From positions 496,001-560,000 of the forward strand of contig NZ_ALJF01000013.1 of assembly GCF_000300855.1 (NCBI RefSeq): a stretch of DNA of 64,000 nt. The letters run 5' to 3'. The position numbers and the translations under genes were made by a program. The DNA is from Agrobacterium albertimagni AOL15 (GTDB lineage: Bacteria; Pseudomonadota; Alphaproteobacteria; Rhizobiales; Rhizobiaceae). This document shows positions 9,122 through 17,226 of the stretch, piece by piece. Numbering within the stretch: position 1 is the first letter of the stretch; each line of letters starts with the position of its first letter. The notes beneath the pieces were generated by a model. It was not told the origin of the DNA. It searched no databases and worked only from the letters and a program-made list of their open reading frames with translations.

Positions 9122-10627
9122 ATGACCCTGGTAGACACCCGCACACCCGATCCGAAACGCTTCATTCCCGGTGCCACCGGTGATTGGGAAGTCATCATCG
9201 GCATGGAGGTCCATGCCCAGGTGCTGTCGAATTCCAAGCTCTTCTCCGGCGCTTCGACGGTCTTCGGCAATGCGCCGAATTCCAACGTTTCGCTCGTCGA
9301 TGCCGCCATGCCTGGCATGCTGCCCGTGATCAACGAGGAATGCGTGGCCCAGGCCGTGCGCACCGGTCTTGGCCTCAAGGCTCAGATCAACAAGCGCTCG
9401 ATCTTTGACCGAAAGAATTATTTCTATCCGGATTTGCCGCAGGGCTACCAGATCTCACAGTTCAAGGATCCGATCGTCGGCGAAGGCAAGATCATCATCT
9501 CGCTCGGCCCCGACCGTCAGGGTAATTTCGAAGATATCGAGATCGGCATCGAGCGCCTGCATCTGGAACAGGATGCCGGCAAGTCGATGCATGACCAGCA
9601 TCCGACCATGTCCTATGTCGACCTTAACCGCTCTGGCGTCGCCCTGATGGAAATCGTGTCGAAGCCCGACATGCGCTCGTCCGACGAAGCCAAGGCCTAC
9701 ATGACCAAGCTGCGCTCGATCGTGCGTTACCTCGGCACTTGCGACGGCAACATGGACGAAGGCTCGATGCGCGCCGACGTCAACGTGTCCGTGCGCAAGC
9801 CGGGCGGCGAGTTCGGCACGCGCTGCGAGATCAAGAACGTCAACTCGATCCGGTTCATCGGCCAGGCCATCGAATACGAAGCCCGTCGCCAGATCGCGAT
9901 CATCGAGGATGGCGGGACGATCGACCAGGAAACCCGTCTCTTCGATCCGGGCAAGGGCGAGACCCGCTCGATGCGCTCGAAGGAAGATGCGCATGACTAT
10001 CGCTACTTCCCCGATCCGGACCTGCTGCCGCTCGAATTCGACGATGCTTACATCGAGAACCTGAAGAAGGATCTGCCGGAACTGCCTGACGACAAGAAGG
10101 CCCGTTTCGTGTCGGAGCTTGGTCTCTCCGTCTACGACGCGTCCGTGCTGGTCTCGGAAAAGGCGATCGCCGACTATTTCGAAGCCGTGGCAGAAGGCCG
10201 TGACGGCAAGACGGCTGCCAACTGGGTCATCAACGACCTGTTGGGCGCCTTGAACAAAGCCGGCAAAGCCATTGAAGAGACTCCGGTTTCGCCCGCACAG
10301 CTCGGCGGCATCATCGACCTCATCAAGGCCGAGACCATCTCCGGCAAGATTGCCAAGGACCTCTTCGAGATCGTCTGGAACGAGGGCGGCGATCCGGCCG
10401 AGATCGTCGAAGCGCGCGGCATGAAGCAAGTGACCGACACCGGCGCCATCGAAAAGGCCGTCGATGAGATCATTGCCGCCAACCCCGACCAGGTTGCCAA
10501 GGTGCTGGCAAAGCCGACGCTTGCCGGCTGGTTCGTCGGACAGGTGATGAAGTCGACCGGCGGCAAGGCCAACCCCCAGGCCGTGCAGGCGCTGGTCAAG
10601 GCCAAGCTGGGTATACCAGAGGAGTGA
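9122..10627 (+). CDS. gatB: Aspartyl/glutamyl-tRNA amidotransferase subunit B
   Basis: A 501-residue GatB, the tRNA-binding and kinase subunit of the GatCAB amidotransferase. It shows the catalytic-domain signatures [20 protein letters not shown] and [11 protein letters not shown], and the [17 protein letters not shown] segment. The C-terminal third is the helical YqeY-like domain that clamps the tRNA. Length is normal. A cluster with a GAGGAG sequence ends the gene (10618-10623) and would have served as ribosome binding site for whatever followed; today that is the TIR gene. Confidence 0.98.
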   Translation: MTLVDTRTPDPKRFIPGATGDWEVIIGMEVHAQVLSNSKLFSGASTVFGNAPNSNVSLVDAAMPGMLPVINEECVAQAVRTGLGLKAQINKRSIFDRKNYFYPDLPQGYQISQFKDPIVGEGKIIISLGPDRQGNFEDIEIGIERLHLEQDAGKSMHDQHPTMSYVDLNRSGVALMEIVSKPDMRSSDEAKAYMTKLRSIVRYLGTCDGNMDEGSMRADVNVSVRKPGGEFGTRCEIKNVNSIRFIGQAIEYEARRQIAIIEDGGTIDQETRLFDPGKGETRSMRSKEDAHDYRYFPDPDLLPLEFDDAYIENLKKDLPELPDDKKARFVSELGLSVYDASVLVSEKAIADYFEAVAEGRDGKTAANWVINDLLGALNKAGKAIEETPVSPAQLGGIIDLIKAETISGKIAKDLFEIVWNEGGDPAEIVEARGMKQVTDTGAIEKAVDEIIAANPDQVAKVLAKPTLAGWFVGQVMKSTGGKANPQAVQALVKAKLGIPEE

Positions 10628-10632
10628 GATGA
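10626..10632 (+). repeat. Left copy of 7-bp direct repeat flanking the TIR insert
   Basis: GAGATGA at 10626-10632 recurs at 11832-11838. Removing the sequence from one copy to the other would put the downstream GNAT ATG at 10629, two bases after the gatB stop and directly behind its GAGGAG sequence. This makes the TIR gene look like a clean insertion. Confidence 0.55.
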
Positions 10633-11832
10633 TTGCTGTACGATTGCTTTCTTTGTCACGCGAAAGAAGACAAGCAGTTTACTGACGATCTATACCTGGC
10701 GCTGAGGCGTGCGGGTCTGAATCCCTGGATGGATAAGCCTCCGCAGCCGTACGAAGATTTTGGGATATCATATGGGGCGGACTGGGACCATTCGATACGA
10801 ACTGCGATAAAGAACTCTGCCCTGTTTCTCGCGATTTTGTCGTCTGTTTCAGTTGGCAAGCGCGGTTATGTACAGCGGGAGTACAAGCTGGCTCTCGACG
10901 CGATGGCCGAAATTCCCCACGGCAGTATATATTTGCTGCCTATCCTGATCGATGAATGCAAAATACCTGATATAAAATTGGATGGGGTCAAATTTAACTC
11001 CTATCAGGCAATGGAGCTCCACAACAAAGATTTAAATAAGCTTGTTCGTTACGTCACTTCCTTGTGTGAGCCTCGCAGAAGAGAGGACATTTACCATTTC
11101 AAAGCTCAATCCGCTTCGGATCTCGTGAACGCGGTGTCTTCGAATTGTCAGATCTCTCTAGCCCCTGAAATAGGTTTGTCGAGCGCAACTTCGCTTTCTG
11201 GATTGAATTTCAGATTTGTCAGATCCTTCGACGGCTTAGGTTTGGAAATTCATAATGTGGATGGATTTTCCATCGTATCAGAGCAAACAGAGCGCGCACA
11301 TCTGTCTATAGAACCTAGATACGCAAACGTATTGACTTTCCGGGGATGCACAAACCTTCGGCTAGTAAATCTTAAGCTTGGGCACTTCCCCGAAGAGGGT
11401 TACTGCACCGGTGGCGTTCTAGAGTTTTCGGGCTGCGAGAATGTTGTCATAGATAATTGTGAAATGTATGGTTGTGGCACCTTCGGGTTAAAGTTTGACG
11501 GGTGTAGCAATGTATACGTGAATAACTCGATTATTCGCGATTGCTGTTACGGTATAGCTGACATAAACAATTCATCAAATCTAATGTTTGACGGCCTTCG
11601 AGCATTTAATAACAGGGAATTTTATGGATTTTCTATAGTGGGGAGCCGTGATGTCACCTTCAGAAGAGCTGATGTGTTGATGAACAACGTTAAGGGGGAT
11701 CTGTTCGAGGTTATTGATTCAGAGCTCATAAAAATCCAAAACTCTCACATAGTCGATAACAGCTATTCACATTTCTCAAAGTCTGAGCAATCAATCGAGA
11801 TTGTAGATACTTTGATTAGCGATAAAATTTAG
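10633..11832 (+). CDS. TIR-domain protein fused to a right-handed beta-helix
   Basis: A 399-residue protein in two parts. Residues 1 to about 145 are a TIR domain: it opens YDCFLCHAKEDKQF, and GYVQREYKLALDAM places a candidate catalytic glutamate at E83, as in NAD-cleaving bacterial TIR_2 domains. Residues of about 230-395 form repeated rungs rich in Asn and Cys (FSGCENVVIDNCEMYGCGTF, FDGCSNVYVNNSIIRDC), the pattern of right-handed parallel beta-helices. The only possible start is TTG at 10633: a stop lies in frame directly upstream at 10630, and the ATG at 10629 is out of frame. Codon use is clearly AT-richer than its neighbours. A single-gene defence or cell-death effector sensing through the helix is an inference. 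Confidence 0.85.
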   Translation: MLYDCFLCHAKEDKQFTDDLYLALRRAGLNPWMDKPPQPYEDFGISYGADWDHSIRTAIKNSALFLAILSSVSVGKRGYVQREYKLALDAMAEIPHGSIYLLPILIDECKIPDIKLDGVKFNSYQAMELHNKDLNKLVRYVTSLCEPRRREDIYHFKAQSASDLVNAVSSNCQISLAPEIGLSSATSLSGLNFRFVRSFDGLGLEIHNVDGFSIVSEQTERAHLSIEPRYANVLTFRGCTNLRLVNLKLGHFPEEGYCTGGVLEFSGCENVVIDNCEMYGCGTFGLKFDGCSNVYVNNSIIRDCCYGIADINNSSNLMFDGLRAFNNREFYGFSIVGSRDVTFRRADVLMNNVKGDLFEVIDSELIKIQNSHIVDNSYSHFSKSEQSIEIVDTLISDKI

Positions 11833-11838
11833 AGATGA
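11832..11838 (+). repeat. Right copy of 7-bp direct repeat flanking the TIR insert
   Basis: GAGATGA at 11832-11838 contains the ATG (11835) of the downstream GNAT gene and matches the copy at the end of gatB (10626-10632). Confidence 0.55.
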
Positions 11839-12341
11839 CTTCCGTGTTCTTTGTCCGCACAGCCAACGAACGGGATGTCGAACCGCTCCGCGCCCTGCTG
11901 ATGCTGAGTTTCCACGCGACCTATGACCGGTTCTACGGGCCGGCCAAGGTTGCCGAGCTGATCGCGGCTTGGCACTCGCCGGCCGAGATCAAGCGGCGCA
12001 TCCATGTCAAAGGCGGCGAATATCTGGTTGCCGACGATGGCAAGCGGATCGGCGGCATGGCCTTTGCGGCCATCTCCGAAAAGCTGACCAAGACTGCGAT
12101 CCTGCACCAGCTCTATGTGCATCCGGATCATCAGCGCCAAGGCATCGGTCGCGATCTCTTCGCCGAAATCGAGACTTGTTTTCCCGATGCCGAGATCCTC
12201 AGGCTGGAAGTCGAGCCGCAGAATGCCGGCGCCATCGCCTTCTACGAGGCGCATGATTTCGTCGAGGTCGACAGGACTAATAATTGCGGCGGTCCCGATA
12301 GCGGGATCGAAGCGGTGATCATGGAAAAGCCGCTCAAGTGA
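11835..12341 (+). CDS. GNAT-family N-acetyltransferase
   Basis: A 168-residue GNAT protein. The acetyl-CoA loop is LYVHPDHQRQGIGRDLFAEI, followed by EVEPQNAGAIAFYEAHDF. It starts 2 bp after the TIR gene stop with only a weak ribosome binding sequence (TTTAGAG); if the TIR gene is removed at its flanking repeats, the strong GAGGAG at the end of gatB comes into position. It was therefore probably the original partner of gatB. Substrate unknown. A terminator hairpin overlaps its last codons. Confidence 0.88.
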   Translation: MTSVFFVRTANERDVEPLRALLMLSFHATYDRFYGPAKVAELIAAWHSPAEIKRRIHVKGGEYLVADDGKRIGGMAFAAISEKLTKTAILHQLYVHPDHQRQGIGRDLFAEIETCFPDAEILRLEVEPQNAGAIAFYEAHDFVEVDRTNNCGGPDSGIEAVIMEKPLK

Positions 12342-12352
12342 GCGGCATTTTT
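12329..12352 (+). terminator. Intrinsic terminator at the end of the GNAT gene
   Basis: GCCGCTC pairs with GAGCGGC across a 4-nt loop and is followed by ATTTTTG. The stop codon of the GNAT gene lies inside the hairpin, an economical arrangement that ends the gatB transcription unit. Confidence 0.7.
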
Positions 12353-12368
12353 GTTGCTGGCGCAAACG

Positions 12369-12794
12369 TCAGTTGAACGGCGGTTCGGTCACCGAGCCGT
12401 CCTCGTCGATCAGCTGCACGGCGGTGCATTCGATCAATCCGCTCTCCTGTGCATTGCTGCAGGCAAGCTCGGCCGCCTTCAGCGCCAATTCCTTCGACTG
12501 CCAGCCGCAGGAGAACTGGTGCCAGTGCGGCCCGCCATCCGCCATCATGAAGACATCGACGCTCCAGTTGCCCGGAGAACACACTGCATTCACCTCACAG
12601 GCCTCGGCCGTCCCGCCGCCTTCGATACATTGTTTGACGGCGCAGTCGATGGCGCTGGCCGCGTCCTTTTCCGCGCAGAGCCCCGAGCTCATTTCCGGTG
12701 CCTGCACATAGGCGATTGCCTTGCGACCTCCCTCCTGCGCTTGAACGGCCACGGTTGAGAGCGTTACGCACAGAATAGTCAGAAGTGGTCGCAT
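12369..12794 (-). CDS. Secreted cysteine-rich protein, DUF4189-like
   Basis: A 141-residue protein with an N-terminal signal peptide (MRPLLTILCVTLSTVAVQAQ, cleavage after about residue 19). The mature part has six cysteines spaced as in DUF4189-like periplasmic proteins (SGLCAEKDAASAIDCAVKQC, then CEVNAVC and CSNAQESGLIEC), suggesting disulfides. Function unknown. The frame runs upstream through the neighbouring GNAT gene, but that part is shadow; ATG at 12794 or 12803 is the plausible start. Confidence 0.75.
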   Translation of the reverse strand: MRPLLTILCVTLSTVAVQAQEGGRKAIAYVQAPEMSSGLCAEKDAASAIDCAVKQCIEGGGTAEACEVNAVCSPGNWSVDVFMMADGGPHWHQFSCGWQSKELALKAAELACSNAQESGLIECTAVQLIDEDGSVTEPPFN

Positions 12795-12860
12795 GGCTGT
12801 CATCAAGAAGTCCCCCGGGATCGCTATGGAGGGCAAGGCTAGCGCAACAGCGGGGGCAGC

Positions 12861-13328
12861 ATGCAAGCGCATTCGACACGGATCCGGGAAGCCACCGAGA
12901 ATGATCTGGAAGCGATCGTCTCCCTCTTCGCCGATGACCCCTTGGGCGGCCATGGCGACACGGCCGATCCTGAGGCCTTGCCCTGTTATCGCGCCGCTTT
13001 CCGGAAGATCGCCGCCTCGCCAAACGAGACGCTCTATGTCGCCGAGCTCGACGGCGAAGTCGTCGGCACCTTCCAGACGATGGTCACCACGACCATGACG
13101 GCGCGCGGCTCTTCCTCGCTGATCGTCGAGGCGGTTCAGACCCGCGCCGACATGCGGGGCAGGGGCATCGGCGCGGCGATGATCAATTTCGCAATCGAGA
13201 GAGCCCGCGAGGAAGGTATGCGCCTCGTCCAACTGACGTCGAATGCTGTGCGCAAGGATGCCCATCGCTTCTATGAGCGACTCGGCTTCACACCTTCCCA
13301 TATCGGCTTCAAGTTGAAGCTGAAATGA
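12861..13328 (+). CDS. GNAT-family N-acetyltransferase
   Basis: A 155-residue GNAT protein beginning with TRIREATENDLEAIVSLFAD. The acetyl-CoA loop is TRADMRGRGIGAAMINFAIE and the C-terminal motif is LTSNAVRKDAHRFYERLGF, close to the branch related to aminoglycoside and small-amine acetyltransferases; the substrate is not predictable. It is divergent from the secreted DUF4189-like gene, with a 66-bp intergenic region. Confidence 0.88.
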   Translation: MQAHSTRIREATENDLEAIVSLFADDPLGGHGDTADPEALPCYRAAFRKIAASPNETLYVAELDGEVVGTFQTMVTTTMTARGSSSLIVEAVQTRADMRGRGIGAAMINFAIERAREEGMRLVQLTSNAVRKDAHRFYERLGFTPSHIGFKLKLK

Positions 13329-13436
13329 CGGGGGTGCGACGGGGAATCACTGGACAAGCCGAGAGTGAGGCGGCATAAGCGACGAAGGATCGACAAGGCC
13401 GTTCTGCGGCCTGCGGTAATTGCCCAAGGATAAGAC

Positions 13437-13835
13437 ATGAAGCAGCTTCTCTTGCAGATCTTCACCTGGTGGAACGGTCAGACCATGGGGACCCGCTTCT
13501 TTACCTGGCGTCACGGCAAGCGCGTCGGCGAAGACGAGTTCGGCAATGTCTATTACGAAGGCCCGATGACGAGCTGGGGCCAGCCGAAGCGTTGGGTAAT
13601 CTACAACGGTTACGCCGAAGCCTCGAAGATTTCTGCCGGCTGGCATGGCTGGATGCATTACCGCACCGACACGCCGCCGTCGAAGGAAGACTACAAGCCG
13701 CGTGAATGGGAAAAGGCGCATCGCCCGAACCAGACCGGCACCGCAGCCGCCTATCGCCCGCAAGGCTCGATTTCCGCCACCGGCGAGCGTCCGCGCGTCA
13801 CCGGCGACTACGATGCCTGGACGCCGGGCAGCTAA
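13437..13835 (+). CDS. NADH:ubiquinone oxidoreductase NDUFA12-type accessory subunit
   Basis: A 132-residue protein of the NDUFA12 (17.2 kDa) family, the alphaproteobacterial accessory subunit of complex I shared with mitochondria. The signature is TWWNGQTMGTRFFTWRHGKR, then GNVYYEGPMTSW, RRWVIYNG-like KRWVIYNGYAEASK and WHGWMHYRTDTPP. It sits on the peripheral side of complex I and probably helps assembly or stability. Transcription is likely ended by the hairpin at 13863. Confidence 0.95.
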   Translation: MKQLLLQIFTWWNGQTMGTRFFTWRHGKRVGEDEFGNVYYEGPMTSWGQPKRWVIYNGYAEASKISAGWHGWMHYRTDTPPSKEDYKPREWEKAHRPNQTGTAAAYRPQGSISATGERPRVTGDYDAWTPGS

Positions 13836-13862
13836 TACCCGATTTGGCCATAATCCGGCATT

Positions 13863-13889
13863 AGGGCCTCTATCGTGAGGCCCTTCTTG
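13863..13889 (+). terminator. Intrinsic terminator after the NDUFA12-type gene
   Basis: GGGCCTC pairs with GAGGCCC across a 6-nt loop and is followed by TTCTTGT. It lies between the NDUFA12-type gene (ends 13835) and the DUF2155 gene (starts 13925). Confidence 0.7.
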
Positions 13890-13924
13890 TATCTGGCATC
13901 CGGTCGAGACGGGCAAGAGGATCG

Positions 13925-14668
13925 ATGAAAGCGAGCGGGATGATGAAGTTGAGTGCATGGGCATGGGCCATTCCGGTAGTCGGGTTCGCCGCTGCCGCTT
14001 CGCTTGGTCTGGCCGGCAAAGCCAATGCCGCTCGCCTCGAAAATCCCGTCGCCGAATTTGCCGGCATCGACAAGATCACCGGCCGCATCACCACCTTCGA
14101 CGTCTATGTCAACGAAACGGTCCAGTTCGGCGCCCTGCAGGTGACGCCCAAGGTCTGCTACTCGCGTGACGAGACCGAGGCCCAGAAGATCGATGCCTTC
14201 ATCGAGGTCGATGAGATCACGCTGGACCGCAAGATCCGCCGCATCTTTTCCGGCTGGATGTTCGCCGACAGCCCGGCGCTGAATGCCGTCGAGCACCCGA
14301 TTTACGACGTCTGGCTGACAGGCTGCAAGGTCGAGTCCGAGGTTCCGCCGCCGCCCGGTGTCGAGGCCGTCGCCAAGCCCGCGCCGGAACCGGCCAAGCC
14401 CGCAGACGCCGCAACGCCGGCGCCCGCAGCAGTCTCCGCTCAGCCGGGTGCGCCGGTAACGGACCCGTCTCAGGCCCCTATGCCGAGCGAGGATCCCAAT
14501 CAAACTGTTGTTCCGCCGCTCGATGCGCCTGTCGAAGTGCCCAGCGAAGACTTCGGAGGCGCTCTGCCCGAACAAGACGGTCTGCAGCAGGATGACCTTA
14601 TTCCGGACGGTCAACCGCTGCCGCCGCCGACCCAGGTCACACCGCCCCCGGGCGTCGGCCTCTTCTGA
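13925..14668 (+). CDS. DUF2155 exported protein
   Basis: A 247-residue exported protein. The signal peptide runs to about residue 36 (ends GKANA). The DUF2155 core follows (GIDKITGRITTFDVYVNETV, FGALQVTPKVCYSRDETEAQ, then HPIYDVWLTGCKVE). The last 110 residues are a low-complexity Pro/Ala tail. The family is specific to alphaproteobacteria and thought to act in the cell envelope, with no settled biochemical role. It commonly lies beside the NDUFA12-type gene, as here. An alternative start is the ATG at 13943. Confidence 0.88.
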   Translation: MKASGMMKLSAWAWAIPVVGFAAAASLGLAGKANAARLENPVAEFAGIDKITGRITTFDVYVNETVQFGALQVTPKVCYSRDETEAQKIDAFIEVDEITLDRKIRRIFSGWMFADSPALNAVEHPIYDVWLTGCKVESEVPPPPGVEAVAKPAPEPAKPADAATPAPAAVSAQPGAPVTDPSQAPMPSEDPNQTVVPPLDAPVEVPSEDFGGALPEQDGLQQDDLIPDGQPLPPPTQVTPPPGVGLF

Positions 14669-14839
14669 CGCTCTTCCAAGGCATGCCTGCTCGGTTTATC
14701 CGGGAAGGGATCTCGCGGCTTGCCATCCCTCGTCGCGGTGGCGCCGGGGTGCAATCCGCGCATTACGATCGATAAACCGTTCAAGATCATTGACATCCCG
14801 GCGGGTGAGAACAATAAGAGAACAAACAGGAGTTCCCTT

Positions 14840-15079
14840 ATGTCGCTCGCCGAAAAATTCATTGTCCTGCCGTTCAAGAAGAACCGGGGCAACATCGTGC
14901 CCGGCGAGATGCGGCAGGCCTCCAGCGCCGCCTCGGCTGAAAAGATCGCCGCCGCCATGTCCGCCCGACACCTCGGCGTCGCCGCCTATTCCATCCAGGT
15001 CGACGAGGAGAGCGGCGATATGACCAGTCCCAAGCTAATCATCGCCTTCGGCGAGACAGCTGATCTGACGGTGAACTGA
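14840..15079 (+). CDS. Small conserved hypothetical protein
   Basis: A 79-residue soluble protein starting MSLAEKFIVLPFKKNRGNIV with CAGGAG 5-10 bp upstream. The text (PGEMRQASSAASAEKIAAAM, then TSPKLIIAFGETADL) has an alpha-beta look but no motif I recognise. The good ribosome binding site and clean codon use argue that it is real. It lies alone between the DUF2155 gene and the sensor kinase gene. Confidence 0.72.
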   Translation: MSLAEKFIVLPFKKNRGNIVPGEMRQASSAASAEKIAAAMSARHLGVAAYSIQVDEESGDMTSPKLIIAFGETADLTVN

Positions 15080-15186
15080 CAGAGCCTTTACGGGCCCCAG
15101 CATGACGTTTCCGGGTTGCCAGCTGTCGTTTTTGATAGCAAGGATTCCGCTGGATATTTTCTTTTCGAATTGGACCGATATTTCAG

Positions 15187-16236
15187 ATGACTGACCCTGT
15201 GATGCAGTCCAAGACCACGGTTTCTGCCGTCGACAGCATGGTAGGCGAACTGACGGCGGCGGACCCGCTGCTGGTCGGCAATGACGCCTTTCTAGCGGCG
15301 ATCCTGAGCGGCTCCGGTGATTGCATAAAGGTGCTCGACCTCGAGGGCCGCCTGCAATTCATGAGCGAAGGCGGCAAGCGGGTCATGGAAGTTGACGATT
15401 TTGCGCCGCTCAAGGGCTGCCCCTGGCCGGATTTCTGGAGTGGCGATGGCAACACCGCCGCCAGACAGGCCGTGGATGCGGCGATTGCCGGCAAACCGTC
15501 CCGTTTCTTTGGTGAAGCGAACACAGTGAAGGGCAACAGCCGCTTTTGGGAAGTTCAGGTGGCACCGATATTCAAGGCCGACGGCAGCCCCTCCCATATC
15601 CTGTCGATATCCAAGGACATCTCGGACGTCACCGACGCCCGGCAGCGGCTGGAGCTCTTGAACGGTGAGCTGCAACACCGCATCAAGAACACGCTTGCCA
15701 TCGTTACCGCTATCGCGCGCCAGACCCTGAAGGGCGACGATATCCGCGATCGCCGCGATGCCTTCACGGGTCGCTTGCAGGCTCTGGCCGAAGCCAATGA
15801 CATGATTTCGACGAAGGCGCTGCAGAACGCGCCGATCCGCGCCGTTGTGGAGAATGCGCTGCGCCCGCATGTGCAAAACGAGCATCGCGTCTCGATTTCC
15901 GGCCACGATCTCGACCTGACCGCAAAACACGCCCTGACGGTGGCACTCACCATCCACGAGCTGGCCACCAATGCGACTAAATACGGCGCCCTCTCGGATG
16001 GCAATGGCAAGGTCGACATTCGTTGGCAGGTCGACCGCAGGGCGGAAAATTCCGCCGAAGGTTTCCAGTTCTCTTGGCAGGAAAGCGGCGGACCGCATGT
16101 GCATGAGCCGAAGACGCAAGGCTTTGGCTCGAAGCTCATTTCGCGAATCTTCGCTGCCGATTTCGCCGGACAGGTCAGCGTCGAATACCACCCGACCGGC
16201 CTTGTTTGCACCATGAGGGCGCCGATCCCGCAATAA
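15187..16236 (+). CDS. PAS-domain sensor histidine kinase, HWE type
   Basis: A 349-residue soluble kinase with no membrane span. A PAS domain occupies about residues 32-150 (ILSGSGDCIKVLDLEGRL to ISKDISDVTD). The phosphoacceptor H164 lies in LQHRIKNTLAIVTAIARQT, and the ATP-binding domain has HELATNATKYGALS and GFGSKLISRI. This belongs to the HWE/HisKA_2 kinases common in rhizobia, many of which sense light, redox state or general stress. No response regulator gene is adjacent, so the partner is elsewhere. Confidence 0.92.
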   Translation: MTDPVMQSKTTVSAVDSMVGELTAADPLLVGNDAFLAAILSGSGDCIKVLDLEGRLQFMSEGGKRVMEVDDFAPLKGCPWPDFWSGDGNTAARQAVDAAIAGKPSRFFGEANTVKGNSRFWEVQVAPIFKADGSPSHILSISKDISDVTDARQRLELLNGELQHRIKNTLAIVTAIARQTLKGDDIRDRRDAFTGRLQALAEANDMISTKALQNAPIRAVVENALRPHVQNEHRVSISGHDLDLTAKHALTVALTIHELATNATKYGALSDGNGKVDIRWQVDRRAENSAEGFQFSWQESGGPHVHEPKTQGFGSKLISRIFAADFAGQVSVEYHPTGLVCTMRAPIPQ

Positions 16237-16400
16237 GCGGGATCACAGCGACACTATGCAGCAGGATTGCCGGGCTCGACCGTACCACCAGGGTTCGGAC
16301 GCTTTGACCGGCATCATTGGGTTTCCGCCGTGATACGCTGCGGCGCATCATTGGTGTCCTGTCACCTGGAGTGATTGGAAATCTCAATGGGAGGAGAGCC

Positions 16401-16880
16401 ATGACCCTTGCAAAGAACACTGTCTGCATCTGGTACGATCGCGACGCCGAAGAGGCGGCGCGCTTCTATTCCACCGTCTTCCCCGACACGGAACTGAAGG
16501 CCGTTCACCGCGCCCCGAGCGATTATCCCGCCGGCAAAGCGGGTGACGTCTTGACCGTCGATTTCACCGTTGCCGGCATTCCGTGCATAGGTCTGAACGG
16601 CGGCCCCGCCTTCAAGCACTCGGAAGCCTTCTCGTTCCAGATCGCCACCGAGGACCAGGAGGAGACCGACCGCTACTGGAATGCCATCGTTGGCAATGGC
16701 GGCCAGGAGAGCGCCTGCGGCTGGTGCAAGGACAAATGGGGCATCAACTGGCAGATCACGCCAAGTACCCTGACCGAAGCCATGGCCGCTGGCGGTGAGG
16801 AAGCGAAGCGGGCGTTCGAGGCCATGATGGAAATGGGCAAGATCGATGTGGCCAGGATCGACGCGGCGCGGCGAGGGTGA
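16401..16880 (+). CDS. VOC-family protein (PhnB-like)
   Basis: A 159-residue protein of the VOC superfamily, PhnB/3-demethylubiquinone-methyltransferase-like branch: CIWYDRDAEEAARFYSTVFP at the N terminus, GGPAFKHSEAFSFQI in the middle and CGWCKDKWGINWQITP near the end. These proteins have a metal-binding paired beta-alpha-beta-beta-beta fold; the function of this branch is unknown. The ATG at 16401 follows a GGGAGGAGAG ribosome binding site; the frame opens at 16317. Confidence 0.9.
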   Translation: MTLAKNTVCIWYDRDAEEAARFYSTVFPDTELKAVHRAPSDYPAGKAGDVLTVDFTVAGIPCIGLNGGPAFKHSEAFSFQIATEDQEETDRYWNAIVGNGGQESACGWCKDKWGINWQITPSTLTEAMAAGGEEAKRAFEAMMEMGKIDVARIDAARRG

Positions 16881-16889
16881 GGCTGGACT

Positions 16890-17225
16890 TCAGCACAGGG
16901 TGAGCCACATCACTCCACCATAGGTGATGACCGTCGCCACAAGGGCTGCCGCCTGCAGCAGGCCGGCAATCTTGTGCAGCAGCCGGACCTCATCGGTTTG
17001 TGGCTCAGTGAGTGCCCTGGTCGCAAACCAGTGCAGCCCACCGATCAGCGCCAGTACCAGGACGAGCATCACCGCGAGCAACAGCCGCAGCGCCGAGACC
17101 GGGCCGACATCGATCTGATCCCAGCCGAGATGGCATCCGGTCGCCTGGGCGCCGTAGAGCAGCAAAAACGCACCTGACCAGATCACGAAGCCGGTGAGCA
17201 GCAGGATGAACGGGGACACTTTCAT
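16890..17225 (-). CDS. Small membrane protein at the end of the oxidase operon
   Basis: A 111-residue protein with three strongly hydrophobic segments (FILLLTGFVIWSGAFLLLYG, the ALRLLLAVMLVLVLALIGGL stretch, and the C-terminal helix). It starts 1 bp after the stop of the oxidase subunit I/III gene, so it is co-translated and may be a small accessory subunit of that oxidase. I see no cofactor ligands. I do not recognise a named family. Confidence 0.8.
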   Translation of the reverse strand: MKVSPFILLLTGFVIWSGAFLLLYGAQATGCHLGWDQIDVGPVSALRLLLAVMLVLVLALIGGLHWFATRALTEPQTDEVRLLHKIAGLLQAAALVATVITYGGVMWLTLC

Positions 17226-17226
17226 C

